A stretch of 64,000 nucleotides of DNA from Ancylostoma caninum (Eukaryota > Nematoda > Chromadorea > Rhabditida > Ancylostomatidae). The position numbers were made by a program, and so were the translations under genes. Positions 1 through 13,300 of this stretch are shown here, one piece after another. Location: positions 806,001-870,000 of the forward strand of contig JBAJFG010000104.1 of assembly GCA_037903475.1 (NCBI GenBank). The letters are read 5' to 3'. The notes below the pieces were generated by a model. That model had not been told where the DNA came from. It did not search any database and saw only the letters and a list, made by a program, of their open reading frames with translations. Each line of letters begins with the position of its first letter. The stretch's first letter is position 1.

Positions 1-2163
1 GGTAACTCGTCAAAATTCAGGGTAAAATGGTATTATTCTTACCTCAACGATGTGTAGACAAGGGGCACAACCGTACAAGCTACGACAGCAGCCACCACCT
101 CCATCTAGAAAACCCTATCTCTACAATCCTGTGGCTGCTGAAAACAATATACATAGAAAGAAGCATAGAATTCACGTAGAAGAAGTATAACTCGGCTGAG
201 AACAGATTGCTAGGTACCGAAGACCAAAAATAGCATAACCTTTATTGTTATAGAACTTGAAACCGACAGAATAAATGAACTCAAACAGCACAAAATGCGG
301 TTAAGTACTATGTGTATATGTAGATTAACAGTGATAAAATGCTCTCTCAAAATCTACGGCAAAGTACAGACAAGGCACTGTGCTGAGAAGATGAACGAAA
401 AATTTACAAAAAAAGCGTAGAACACCAGTTCCATAGAAAATATATGTGTATCTGTGTGCCTTTCAAAAGACATGAGAGAAGGCACAGGAAAAAAACTAGA
501 GTTCACAAAATGTAGGATGGAAAAAAGGAAATTGGCAATCAGGAAAAGACTTGGTTCCCCATTTTATTGTAACTGGCGGCGTCACAAATATTCAATCGAT
601 CGTAAAAACTTGAAGTGTGGATCAAGCAAGCCATACCATCTGGCTGATAGGTATTCCATAAGTTCCAGAACTCTTTTTTTACTTCTTTTTACTGATAATT
701 TCTTCTGGAAACTCCAAAATTTAGACTTCCCCAGCAATCAATTCCACATTTCTGCATATCCTATAATTTGCCAGCCCCGCATACTATTTCCTTCATCTTT
801 CATTTCCACTCAGTTTCGCACATGAAAAAATTAGAAGAAAAACACACACACACTTAGTCGAAAGTCGAAAAGAGTACCGTCCCTTGGCTAATTTGAATTT
901 AGTCTCCGGAGAGAAATCCCACTGAAAAGAGAAGTAAATCTTTGAGCAAAAGTGATAGTGCACGTTGAAAACTGGCAAGAAATAAAAACAGCACTAGATG
1001 TAATTTCCCTTCAATCTCTACTCTTAATGATGACATTTTCTTCCTTCTTCAGGACAGCAAGCTCACACCAAAACTGAACAATGAGCAAAAAATCGCATCA
1101 ATTCTTCTAATTTCTATGAAATCGAACTGTTCGGCAAGGTGACTAGTGGGACAATGCGTGGCATACTTTGGAAAGAAGTGAGCGCATGAAAACGAAACGA
1201 TGTTTCACAACTTTCCAGTTTCGTAACTGAACTGCTGAAGCAGCTTTATTGAAACAGGCCGAACTAGTTATCCCTATGTAGCTATTTTGGCAACGTATGA
1301 AAAAACACGAACACGGGAACAGAACAAGGAATTATATACATGGGTACGAAAATAACGAAATTCTGAGATCATCAGAATCATCAGGATCTGTGCAATGACG
1401 CAACTGTGCAAAGCAGGCAAATGTCAGCGAAAGAATTTTCAAAGGCCATAGTACGAATTGCAAGCAATGCAAAGATATAGAACGTCAATTGCGCCGGTCA
1501 TTCTCCAGTAGAAGACTTTTCCTAATAACAATAATATAATCTTGTACCCGCATAGTGATGAAATTTCACATGTGAAAACAACGCCTCTCACATAGTTCCA
1601 CCTGAGCATAAGAATTGCTCCGATGCACTCCTGAAAAATTGAGTAGCAATAGCATCATAGACAGAAGACAAAACTGCCGCTACGCCTCAAGTGGAGTATA
1701 CGGCTGATTATACAGATGCGTTTGTTGCGGGTGCATGTATTTGATGGAGGAATGAGAAAGTTAAACAGAAAGTAAGGCGTAATGCTGAGTTGTCGCCCCG
1801 TCACCATCAAGAAATCAAAGAGAGAAGAGAGGGGAAGAAAGTGGAAAATATGCAGGAATTGGAGAAAGCCACGACAAATGCATACATAGCTCTTCAAAGA
1901 TAGCGACTTTCGAAAGAAGCTACCACAGCAAAAAATCATTATCATCAAAGAGATTAGGCCCAAAAACTCTTTGTAGTGTAAGGCTTGGAGTTACTGTGAT
2001 GGTAAGTTGAGAGATGACCGAAGTGGGGGTGGAGGAAACGAAGAGGAGGGGGTAGTCCATGAACTCCCAGACTGTATTCTTTTTTTTTTGAAAATGAGCA
2101 TTCAAACTATGCAAAAATAAGGCATCACAGACATGCAAAACGATAACAAAGGAACTCACCAGC
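1..2163. other. Intergenic / 3' flank of the RagA gene, no gene recognised
   Basis: This AT-rich stretch lies downstream (3') of the minus-strand RagA gene. The open frames in it, for example 454-825 plus and 1655-1963 minus, are low-complexity and biased to Lys, Phe and Ser. They lack convincing splice sites and resemble no family I know. It may hold the 3' untranslated region of the RagA gene near its right end. I see no tRNA, rRNA or clear transposon end. Confidence 0.5.
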
Positions 2164-4752
2164 TTATTTCGATTCTAACGCTTCGAAATGTTTCTTCGCT
2201 GAACGAATATTCATTAGAGTGGCGGCAGGAGAAACGTTCCCATCCGCAAGTACAACCATTATGAAGGTGTTCGGCGTGAATGCATCGATAAATGCAGCAA
2301 AATGACTATTCCTTACGTGCATGTATTCGAACTGTGAGCCCATTTTGCTGGAAAGAAACTGATCATTTAGCCTTGACCCCAAAGTAGGCGTGGACAGTAA
2401 TTAAAAAAGATTTTCGAAATAGCAACTAGTTTCACAAAAAAAACAGCAAAGGTGTAACTCACCTGCAACTGAGTTTGAACTGCTTAATGATGTTCGATAC
2501 CTTTTCAAATCGATGCATGTCACGATGTTCCGTCATTTCTGCATGAGCAATCACAAGAAACGTAGCTCGTTCAAACAGCATTACCTGAATCCACCAGAAA
2601 TAGTAAGCGAAAACATGATTGGATTAGAAATCAAATAAACTAAGAAAAAAAGCAAACCGCGCAAGATAACTAATGATAAACGCAAGACAAGTAATATCGG
2701 CTAAAGGGAAAAAGAAAATAATCTTTTTCAAAATTTTATTCCACTTCTGTAATCGAATTTGCAACTCACTTCATCGGCATCAAGTATAGCAGCGAACTGT
2801 TTCAGCTTTTGCTCCATTATACTGACGTTAGGAATAAGCTTATATACAATAGCCGACCATGCCTGAAATTATTAATAGTTACCAACGAATGAAATGCAAT
2901 ATATGGAACGCACGGAAAAAATAGCCGTGGCAGACAGTCACGTTTCTATTATCTACCAAACTTGATGATTTTTTCTGACAGAATAAGGTAAATGTCATTT
3001 TTGGGGAGCGATGGCATGGAAGTAACATGTGCACTAACCTTATACAATGTCTCATCCCAAATGCTACTGCGGAAGCACTGACAGACAGCATTCGCTCGAT
3101 CAGCACCAGCGGCAAGCTCACTAAACTTCAGTACAAGAGCAGCTCGGTCTTCGAATGTCTAAATTTTACGGAGTGAGTCCGTAGCAAGCTTAATCGCTAC
3201 AAATTACAAATGGTCCGATAGACGTACCTTGTCTCGGTGGTCAACTTCGATAAGATCCATTTTGTGGATAAGACAGAACACCTAAACTAGCAAACACAAA
3301 TGCAAAGTTAAGCCACACGAACAATAACTGTCGGGAGAGAATACTAGTAAGGCACTGATAATGTTTTACAATCAAAACGCAAATGGCTATCTTTCGCGAA
3401 ATACTAAGCTAGTTCACGTAAAATCATAAAAATGATGCAAGATAAGGTGACTGACATGTAATTGTAAGTGTCAGAAACGAAGCTGAGATGGAAGGGAACA
3501 ACATAAAGCTATCTCTTTTCTGAAGAGAATTCCCAGCGTACAGTTTCCTCCTTTCATTACACTATACTATTTTATTATACAAAGGATACCCCGAGATACC
3601 GCAAACTATCTCGTTTGGCCTTCCACATCCGAGGTTTAAAAAAATTTAGAAAAAAAATCGATAAAATCTTGTTTAGGAATTATTTGAGGCGCTGAAATCT
3701 TGCATCCACTTTGTACCACGACCGCATTTCTGTAGGGTTACAGTAGGTATGCTATAGAAATTGTTGCTCACAGGATTTCTTCATATTTTGCATAAGTGTT
3801 AACTGAGATGACGAACAAGAGTATCGCATCCGTTTGAATTGTAGCACCGCTTTTGTCGAAATCCGATGGGGTTATTGTGGGAAGCTAAAGGAAAGGTCTA
3901 ATAGGAATATGGCAGCTAATGCCAAATGATTTTGATAGTCACAACGAGCCACGCAAGGTATCGCTTTCCTTTAGTTATTTTCGAACAACGATTGCAGAGG
4001 TGTACAGAAGACATCATCTCCGCAACCCTTCTTCGAAAAAAGGGTGGCAGTGCAACATGGATACGAAATTTTTAGCAGCGCTTGAAATATCCTACTGGTA
4101 AAAGATTTCAGCAAAAAATCTGAATTTTCGGGCCTAAATGTAAAATAATGTCCCTCACACTTATGCTGAGATTAAATCATCTTCAAATAAAAATGTGGAT
4201 GTTTACCTGGGCATTCGGAGAGTTGTGTAAAAGCGCTTCAAGGCACGACTGATAATAACCAAGATCCTTTTCGAACTCTCGACTCTCCACGTCGAACACA
4301 TAAATCAACACCTGCAAAAAAAGACATCTCTACCAGGCACACATAGTAGAAAAACGCGGATCCTCGTGAATATTGGAGTATTGTAAATGAAAATAATGGA
4401 GGAAACCAAATAATTACCTGCACGTTTTTGAATATCTGATCCTTTTGTGAAGATAGATAATTGTTCATAAATGTTTCTTGTCCACCGCAATCCCACAAAT
4501 GTAGAACAAGATTCCCAAGAAACCTGCAAATGTACAGTTCCAGTCCTTGAAACACGCATTAGACTAGACATCATCAAAAAGAATACGACTAACACTTTGA
4601 AAAACATACCGAACATGAGCGTGTTCGACCTCCATAGTAGGACCCAATCTGGATGTGTCACGAGCTATGTAGTTTGCAAATATAATTGATCGCATGCTCG
4701 TCTTGCCTGATCCACTTTTGCCCATCAACAACACTTTCCTCTTTGAAGACAT
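2164..4752 (-). CDS. raga-1: RagA/B-type small GTPase (Ras-related GTP-binding protein A)
   Basis: The complete gene has eight exons: 4610-4752, 4418-4523, 4207-4311, 3228-3281, 3039-3158, 2770-2862, 2463-2584 and 2164-2347. They join in phase to 927 nt, or 308 residues, against about 313 in animal RagA. The G1 loop GKSGSGKTS lies at residues 11-19, followed by TMEVEH (switch I), WDCGGQETF (G3) and HKMD (G4). The C-terminal roadblock-like part includes [17 protein letters not shown]. RagA/B pairs with RagC/D at the lysosome and recruits mTORC1 when amino acids are available; GATOR1 is its GTPase-activating complex. The start is the first ATG, at 4752, which gives [14 protein letters not shown]; an upstream in-frame TTG is not used. 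All introns are GT-AG. An SZT2 homologue acting on the same pathway lies 32 kb away. Identification is by direct family similarity and is very secure. Confidence 0.97.
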
Positions 4753-5204
4753 CTTCAAGTAGGGAAAGAGATCAGTCCCATTTTCTTTTCATTTTGATGA
4801 TCAAAATTGATAAATTACGACAACAATAGAGAAGTAAATGAGTGCCGGAACTAATTAAACTAATGAAAGGAAAGATTAAGGTGTCAAATCTAGAAAGAAA
4901 AACTTAATATTAGCTTCTTAGGCAGTGATAGCGAGAAAACATGTGCACCAAAAAGAAAATAGGACTCCAGCTGCCAATGCACGCACCACAGCAGTTGACC
5001 GCTATACCGACCGTGAAGTATAGCACCCCACTCCGACGTCGCTAGCAAATCAATACACACAGGGATCATAGTCGCCGGCTATAGCGCCTGAGGGCTCTAA
5101 ACTCCGTGTGGATTATAATACGAGCGGTGCCGGACGCAGAAAGTAAGCGGAAGGTAGGGGGGGTTGGAAAGAAGGGGGGTCTCCGCCTCTTTGGGGACAA
5201 AGAC

Positions 5205-5300
5205 GGAAAATAAAATTAATAAAAAATATTAATTATAATGATAAATAATAAATAAAAATTATATTAGAATAATAATAAAAATGAACAATAAAAAATAAAC
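5205..5300. repeat. A/T-only low-complexity tract
   Basis: This tract is almost entirely A and T, made of interleaved AATAAA, AATAAT and TTAAT words. It sits 0.45 kb upstream of raga-1, next to a G-rich patch near 5150-5185. It looks like simple sequence rather than a gene. Any AATAAA words here are probably fortuitous. Confidence 0.8.
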
Positions 5301-5570
5301 TGATGCAAGATTTTTATTTGTATTTCGAAGTAATTTCGAAACCTCCCCCCCATCCCCTGCATCCGCCACTGGCGCGTCCCTATGACTGTCTACAGCGGCC
5401 GGTAATCCATACTCGCTCTCCCTATCCCTGCCCAAAGAGCATTATATTATGTCAGCACAATTCGCATAGAGTTGGGATACTTCTAGATCGTAACAAGACC
5501 AGCTTTCTCCAAGATCCATGAACTTATACCCAAGCAAAATCAGGCTATCAGACCAACTTTTGCACCCTGC

Positions 5571-5662
5571 GTCTCCTAGCGCTGCGTAGTCTATACGGCA
5601 CCCAATTACGTTAACTACCGTTAGTTTACTTGGTTACCGTTTCATGAATTCCAGCCCAGTTT
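5571..5662 (+). repeat. Dispersed repeat, copy 1 (second copy at 58614-58705)
   Basis: The stretch shares CCTGCGTCTCCTAGC, GTAGTCT, a following run of partly matching bases, and CGTTTCATGAAT with 58614-58705, in the same order and orientation. The two copies are clearly diverged. The family is not recognised. It is probably a fragment of an interspersed element. Confidence 0.6.
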
Positions 5663-7319
5663 GTTCCCTAGGTGCCCCACAATCACACCACTCACACTGG
5701 ATCCCGTTTCCCAAAGTTGTAACAGTTCAAAGCGCAATCGTACATTAACAGAAGAAGCATAGGAAAACTATCCGCAATGGTGGAAGTTCCAAAAAGTACA
5801 ATGTGTGAGCATACGAAGAAGCAAAACCTACTGCAGCAAAAACGCAGATGAAAAACAAGATATTTTTAAGCTCAGCAACTTTAACACTTCTGCAATCAAA
5901 CACACCATCAAAAATCTTTTTTCTTTACATACAATACATGTAAAACCACCATTATTACATAATATCGACTGCAAGTACCATAAGTTCGAATGGAGAAAAC
6001 CAGGTGAAAAAAGAAGCGATAAGAGACATCAGCAGTACGAACCTGGCTAAGTTCAACAGCCACCGTGCTATCTATTGGAATGCTGGGTGACACGAAATGA
6101 AGGCAACCCACGATAACATCTGATAACAATTTCTCTACAGGAGAATGCAACACGATGCAGTGAAGATATCTTTGAGACAAAGTGAAATTTTCGCCTAGTC
6201 AAGAGACCGGTAGCATTCACACATGTGTTTGTATTGTATAAATGGCGGTTCCTCGGAACATGACAACCACCGGAACAGAGAATACATTAGTATTCACATG
6301 AATTCACATAGTAACAGACGAGAAACATCAAATAAGCATTGTAAACGAACGAATGGGAACACCTTAACCATACGCAACAGAAAATATAAATTATTAAAAG
6401 GAGGAAATAGCGCCGAAATATGGCACTGGCAGTGACCAAATGTACTGGTTTGTTATTTCGTTAGAGAGTAACGGATAGGTTATCGCTAGCTACTGAATCA
6501 TGATTTTTCTTTGGCATGCTAACCCACACACTTACTACTCCAACAGCTCCAGGAAACGTTTCAATGAAAAATATCTCAAGAACGAATGTGCAAGAGAACA
6601 GTGCCCAAGTTACTCGACGTAAATATGCAATGACTGTCAGGCCTTTACCACTGAAAATTAGGACTGATGGTTGTTCTTTTCTATTCAATTATTCTTATCA
6701 ATTATTACTCCCTTTAATGCAGCAGAGCACCTCATTTCTCAGGTACTAAACTATAGCCTTTCTCACCTGCCTCTCGCTATGGCACACATTTCCACTCGTT
6801 CTTTCGTTCTCTAATTTCTCTCCAACTATCGCCCTTTGTGAAACAGACCATAGCGAGAACAAATTTCGTTGAACACCAACTATCATGAATGGTCAAGCCG
6901 CCCAAACCCAAAACTACTAACAAACTAACTACAGCAAATGCAGAACAATTGAAGTGGATACTAATTTAAAAATAAATAGAAGAAAAAGAGGAGTAAACTT
7001 TCTTCCCTATTGTTTTGACGAGAAGTCCTGCTGCTTTTTATAAAATACTGACTCCGTAATAAGCCTGACTGCAAAATCAGCATCTGAAAAAGCGAGTTCG
7101 CAATGCAACTGAGAAAAGAAGCTGAGAACCCAGTACTTTTGGATGCGCTTGAATTAAAATTCAGAAATTATTAATACAAAGAAGAAATAAAAACATCCCG
7201 TATCAACAATACCACTGGGCAAATATGAGGTCAGACTTCCGGGCATCAGCAAAGATGCAAAACGAGCGACACAAAAACGTTGGATATCTTAACACAAAGA
7301 GTACTTTTCAAACGATGAA

Positions 7320-10300
7320 TCAGCACTCGCTCTGATTCGCTGTATGCTCATCTAAGGAGGAATTTATAACGCCAGTCGCGAATCCAGCCATGACGGGATC
7401 CACCGCTTCGGGTTCTTTCGTGCTCGACCAGCTAGTATTCTGAAAATTCCCGCGATGGTTCTACGAAAACCTCTTAATCGTACATGCCAGGCACATATGA
7501 ACACAAAATTGAAGCTAGTTAGGCCAACACACGTTTTTTGTTGAGCCCTGCGTCACTATGCTGCCACTTTCAAATTTTTTCACTACCACGAGATTCTCAC
7601 CTCGGCATCAACACCGGGCCAGTCACTATACCTATCAGACGCAAGGCTTTGCTCGCTTTTCATAGTCGAAAAATCCGCCCATTCATCTTCATCTTCGGAT
7701 TTCTTCGGAGTACTAGTGTTGTTTGGGAATTTTGCCCAATCATCTGTGTCTAAAAACGATGTTATGTTCAAAAGGAAACCACTGTGAGATTTCCTACCTG
7801 AGCTTTTGTCTTTAGTTGGTGTTTGGTCCCACTGCACTGGAAAAGCATTCGCATCCTGGAACTTCGAGTTGCTGTTGCTTCCTAGCCAATCAAACGCTGC
7901 TTCTCCGTTTGCCTTTTTCATATCGGGCCAGTTATCGCCAGCTGAAAAGCTAGTACATACGAAAAGAAAGGTAGCAACCGAAAATGGACATAAAAGCTTA
8001 GGTATTCCAAAAAGTCAGAATTAGCCCCAGAAGTCAAAACATTGCACTTTCAAGTGACAAAAGTCAACTGCAACACGTCAATTTCCCTATTTTCTCTTGA
8101 AAATGCAAGAAACTCAGCCTTTAATCGATCTTTGATCTATGAAAGAGACATACCTGATTGGTCACCTTGTAGTGGCCAGTCATCCAAAAGTGAACATTTC
8201 TTTGTACTGCACATCGCTTCGAATTTGCTCTCATCCACGTCATTTTCTTCCAGGTCCATGTCCACTTTAGTCACGTGTATGGATTGGATTGAGAACCTAC
8301 ACAGCACCAGAATAAGGACCATAGACCCATTTCTACCTCCTCAACACTTACCCTTTGGTCTCAGAGCTTACTTGTAGCTCTCCGAGGGCAGTGTCGAACA
8401 CATCCGTCATGGGCACACTAACAACTTGAGTTTTGAACTCGTTAAGGACATGTTGCTGGGGTGCTCCAATTTGTCGTTCGAAATCGTCCATAGCTTCCCC
8501 TGTACAGGATGTTTTATTTGAATATACGTACTGGTATGAAAGCAGGTCACCACCAATAGTTTCGTGTTGAAGCGAGGGTCGGACACTGGCAACATCAGGA
8601 TCCGGTAGATTCCATTTCAGCCATTCTTCAACTTTGGTTACAACTTCTGGCCAGAATTCACACGCCTGGACATAGAGAGTGAAAATAATTCGCATATGAA
8701 TAGCAAACGAGAAAATCAGTGACCTCAATGAGTTCTTCAATGGCTTCCTTGTTCGACGAAGTCTTTCGTGCCTGTTCAACAGCCAGTGCGATATGAATGT
8801 GATGTGTCCGTAAGGAATATAGATCCACTTTCGGAAGAACGCAGCGAGGATCGACACCATAGCGCACCATTTGCAGGAGGTTCGCTTTCTGTAAATATTG
8901 ATGCTCATTCCTCAAAAATAACACTGATTACGTTTTCTTGCCCCCCCCCCCCCCACCATATGTGCTCAATCTAGCCAAAATACCTAAGCTCTTCGAAACC
9001 AATGTAGAGGTAGTCACAATGTTGGCTCACTACCTTATTCAGAATCTTTTAGAAAAGCCCCATCACTGGAATGATCTCGACAGGCATAAACACTGAAGTT
9101 AACAAAGTGAAATACCCGGCAAAGAAGTGACCATCGCTACAAGAACATCCAGTTCCTAAGCGCTGCTCTACTATTCGTTATTATAAAGGGACTATCGGAA
9201 TAGAAGAATCTTTATTTGTAAGATAGATCAACTTATGGCTCCAAAAGAGGGAAACAGGGAAGAAGTCTTAGGTCCAGAACAACTGAAAAAGCGAAATGTA
9301 GAAAGAAATGAAAGAGTAAATGCTCAGTTAAAAAAGTCGATGGACAAATACAAAATGGAACAGGGAGATAAAAGTGCAAGATTTGAGAAGAATTTTCCGC
9401 TCGGTTGTGGAAAAATTTGAATTGATCTCCAGTTCCTGTTGACGGTACCCATACGCAAAGGTTAGCGAGCGTTTTCATGGATAGCGATGAAAACTGAAGA
9501 ATAACCGCAGCCCTTAGTACTTCTGCTGCTGTAACGAAACATTGATCGTGCAGCGATGCGATGGTAGACGATGGACCTTATAATTTGTTTGAAAAACGAA
9601 CATTTACCGCCTTCTTGTAATTAAATGCCCCATGAGATTTATAGCACCTTCATTGTAAAGAACAACACTGACGTTCCAAGAAACTATCAAAAAGCATAAT
9701 GCGAATCCAACGAGCTAATGAATTTTTAATAGTCTCACCTCAAGGAAGCAAGCAATCAGTGGGGATGGTTTCTCGAGTACCGAGAACAAAACGAAGGACA
9801 CCATCCTCTGCACCAACCCGTGAAGGATAGAACACCTCGGATGACGCCAGACGGAAAGAAACAGCTAAACATAGAATACCTCATCTCTGCGTTGCGAGTC
9901 GTTCTCTATATCCAACCTTTTTAACATCACACTTCTCGAACTGCTGCGCAAGGGCTTCATGTGTAGCTGGGTGGTTTGTATCGCATAATTCAATAATCAC
10001 ACGCAGAATGTAATACCAGTTCTCATCAGTGGGATTATTCGCAGCCTGAACAGTTCCGATTTGAAATGCCTGCTGACAAAACCGTAAAATATCACAAAAA
10101 TTACCTCCAATTCCGCAATCACCAGCTGGATTAACTCAGCCGTTGATCGTGCCACAACACCTTCGGTGATTCGATTGGAGTCTGGACACCAAAGCTAAAA
10201 CAACATACAAAATAAAGTCTTTGACAGTGTAGAAAGGTGCATCAAATACACATACCCTAACTTCATCATCTTTCGATCCATCATTTCGCGCCCCGTCTAG

Positions 10301-13300
10301 ACCTGCCGAAGGGTTTCCACCTACCCATGGAATTTCAGCATTGAATTCCTTGTATAGGGTATGACTTGGTCGGAAGAGAATATGATTGGTGCTCAGCAGA
10401 CAAATGAGTATTTCACAAATATTTCGAGTCACGGATGAGTTTACTGTTCCATTTTCGTCCTTCTTAAAGAAAACGTTTCGTACCAAACATATTGGACTTT
10501 CTAGGAAATGAACAACAAATCACAGGGAAGGAAACTTGGTTTAGAAATGAGAGAATCAATGAGTGGTGGTGAAAGGAAAAATTAGGAAACAGGCAACACT
10601 TCTCCAAAGATAAACAATAGTGAGAACGTGCATAAATGTATAAAGAAAGTTGATTTCACGATGAACAGATCATGCAAATAACAGCATACCTGAAGCATCT
10701 TTTTCGTCAATAAAGAAAGCAGGTTTTCCGACTGCAACTCGTCATTTAAAATATCGCTTCTGACATCTAAGGCATACATCTGATCTCTTGTGTTTCTTAA
10801 GCAAATCAATTTACAGGGAAAATGCAGTCTTATTCTTTAAAAAAACACACCTCACTAAATTTGTGTATAGTTCCATCACATTTTCATGCACACATTCAGG
10901 CTGACTAGGATCAAGCATGTCAACAATCTTCTTGCATAGACTTTCATCAACGTACCACTACAAAATTTAATCAAATGTAGAATAATCGATGGTAACAGGT
11001 TGACAAAGAAGGTGATATGGCTGTTAACCGGATTCACCTGTTTGATTTTCAAAAAATCATCAGCAACCTCTGGAATCCACACTATATTTTGTAGGAGCTC
11101 GCTTATTGCGCCCATTCGTAAACTCGATATGCAGTTCGGTATAAAATCACAAGATGACAAGATTTCCAATGTCTGAAGAACCAATGAGTCTCAATGAGTG
11201 AATGAGTTCGCCGTACAGGAGGCTAATAAACAACTATTTACCTTGCTAAGAGATCTGTGGAACAGATGTTGAACAATCCGCATGAAGAACCCACAAACAA
11301 GGTGATTTTTTGAAGGATTATCATTGAAAAACTCTTTGACAGGTTTCAGCGCCTCCTCGCACTAGAAGTGAATTTAGACTGACATCAATATTAAACAGCA
11401 ACAGTGAGAAATGAGGGTGAGAGTACAGTGGATGAAAAAAGACGAAATCTGGAAAACTGGATACAACTTACCGCAAGAAAAGCGTTAGTGATTTCGTTGT
11501 TGTTTCTTAACGTCAAGATTTCCATGCAAGCATTCGAAAGTCTGCAATAGTACTATATATAGAAGATCCAGTAAAGTATACGCACTGCTCGAGAAAAAAG
11601 TTCATGTGACAGCCTGTTCTGCGAAAGCATTGATTATCTGCAATCACTCTTGTCTTTTTAGTAGTGAAGCTATAGTAAAATGGATGCTCTTGAAATAAAC
11701 AGTTAAAGACCTTCTTGTTCGTCTCCAGCGATTTCTCAACATTATGCAAGTCTACATTCTAGACTAGAAAACTTTATAAGCTAGAGCGAGACAGACAGAT
11801 AGACAAAGACAGACAGAGGGAGGAAGAGAGAGAGAGGAAGAAAGAAAGATGGAAAGAAAGAAATCAATGAAGAAAAAGAAAGGGGAGAGTTTGAAAACAC
11901 CAGAAAGAGATATGGCGATGGCTTGACCGTTAAAAAAAGACACGCGTAGAAAGTGGCGATCCAAACACAAAAATCCACTGAAGGTCAAATATATGCGATG
12001 GAATGATTGAGGCAGTTATTGGCAATTAGTAATTAAAACAGAATGCCTATGCAGGTCGCATGAAATTTATCATATAATTCATATAATACAAAGTTCGTGG
12101 CATGAGAAATCTATCCTCAATAAACTTTTTAGTTGCGCAGGAAAGGAGGCAAATGAACTAATATGATGTTTCCAAGGATTTCAGGAGGGGGGTAAAGAGG
12201 CTCCCCAAGGCTTGCTGACAGTCATAGCCTGTCTTGGAACCTGTACCCTGTGGAGATTTTGCGTGTTTGCTGCAGCGGATAGCGGCCACGCCCATCGCCC
12301 CGCCCACATACGAGCCCATATGCAGAGTTTGAGGGGGAAGCGGAAGTCGAGAAATTGAGGAGTGATTTCTAAGAAAGTTTAAATAAAGCCGCAATTCAAA
12401 TTTTAAAAAAGATCGACGGTTTTAAGGAATTAAAAATCGAGCCAGGGCTTATTTAACATGCTGATCATGGATTTAATATCAATTTTGTATCAAAGTGCCA
12501 TTTCTGAAGTGTTTCAAGTCTTTACAGTACATATCACATTTTCAGAATCTGCTGATTCTTTGTAAACTGGGGTCATTCGACGTTCTTATCTCGAATTCGG
12601 TGCATGTTTTGTATCGTGATGTCCTTCTTCAACAATTAATGCACGGATTGCGTAGCTTGGATAAATCCAAAACTTCAAAAGCTCATCACTACATAGAATG
12701 CTTTGTAGGATTTTTCTAGAATTTCCTGTTCTCCATTTATATTTGCATTTTCTCCAACGCAATCGATCATGAATCCATCGCCAGATGAGGTGTAAGAAAG
12801 GCCCCACGGTTACGTGCTGTGCCTGCAGGCGTACCTCAGGGATACAATGCCGTCAGATCGCCACTCTCTTCCTGTTTTGTTAGCATTGATTTTCTGAAAC
12901 TAAGAATGCAACAGTGAAATAGACTGCGGACTATGTGCGAAAAATGTGAAGTGAACTGGTATTTAGTAATATATTCATTAAAAATCTCAATTACTACATA
13001 AAATTGTTGCCACAGGAAACTTTTTATTTTTCATATATTTTCCTTGTGACAAGATAGGGAGCGGAGAATCGTTAAAAAAGTGTCTTTGTGTGCGTCGGGA
13101 TCTTTTTGAAAAGGTCTTTGCAGAAGAAAGAGCTCAACACTTTTTTATAAGCAAACTTTGTCATTCAGACGATTCGTTTTTAGTTTCGAAATTTCAACTT
13201 TGCTTTATGAATATAAATCCAGTGGTTTTAGGAAAGAAATTACACCCATCCTGCTTCTCAATTGTTGGAAAAGATCATCACGATACAAAACGTATTCAAG

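Larger units (their letters stand above)
4753..7319. other. Intergenic region between RagA and SAPS genes
   Basis: This 2.6-kb stretch separates two genes on the minus strand, upstream of raga-1 and downstream of saps-1, so it should hold the raga-1 promoter. A TC-rich stretch ending in AAG directly precedes the raga-1 ATG. It holds an A/T simple tract near 5205-5300 and one copy of a dispersed repeat at 5571-5662, listed separately. Open frames such as 5805-6050 plus and 5908-6180 minus have no family similarity I can see. Confidence 0.5.

Noticed and set aside
4305..4661. 118-residue minus-strand open frame overlapping the RagA gene
   Set aside because: It reads through introns in another frame; the RagA exons account for the coding signal.
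9235..9420. Lys/Glu-rich small protein in saps-1 intron 11
   Set aside because: Low-complexity frame on the strand opposite the host gene, with no recognisable feature or flanking splice sites.
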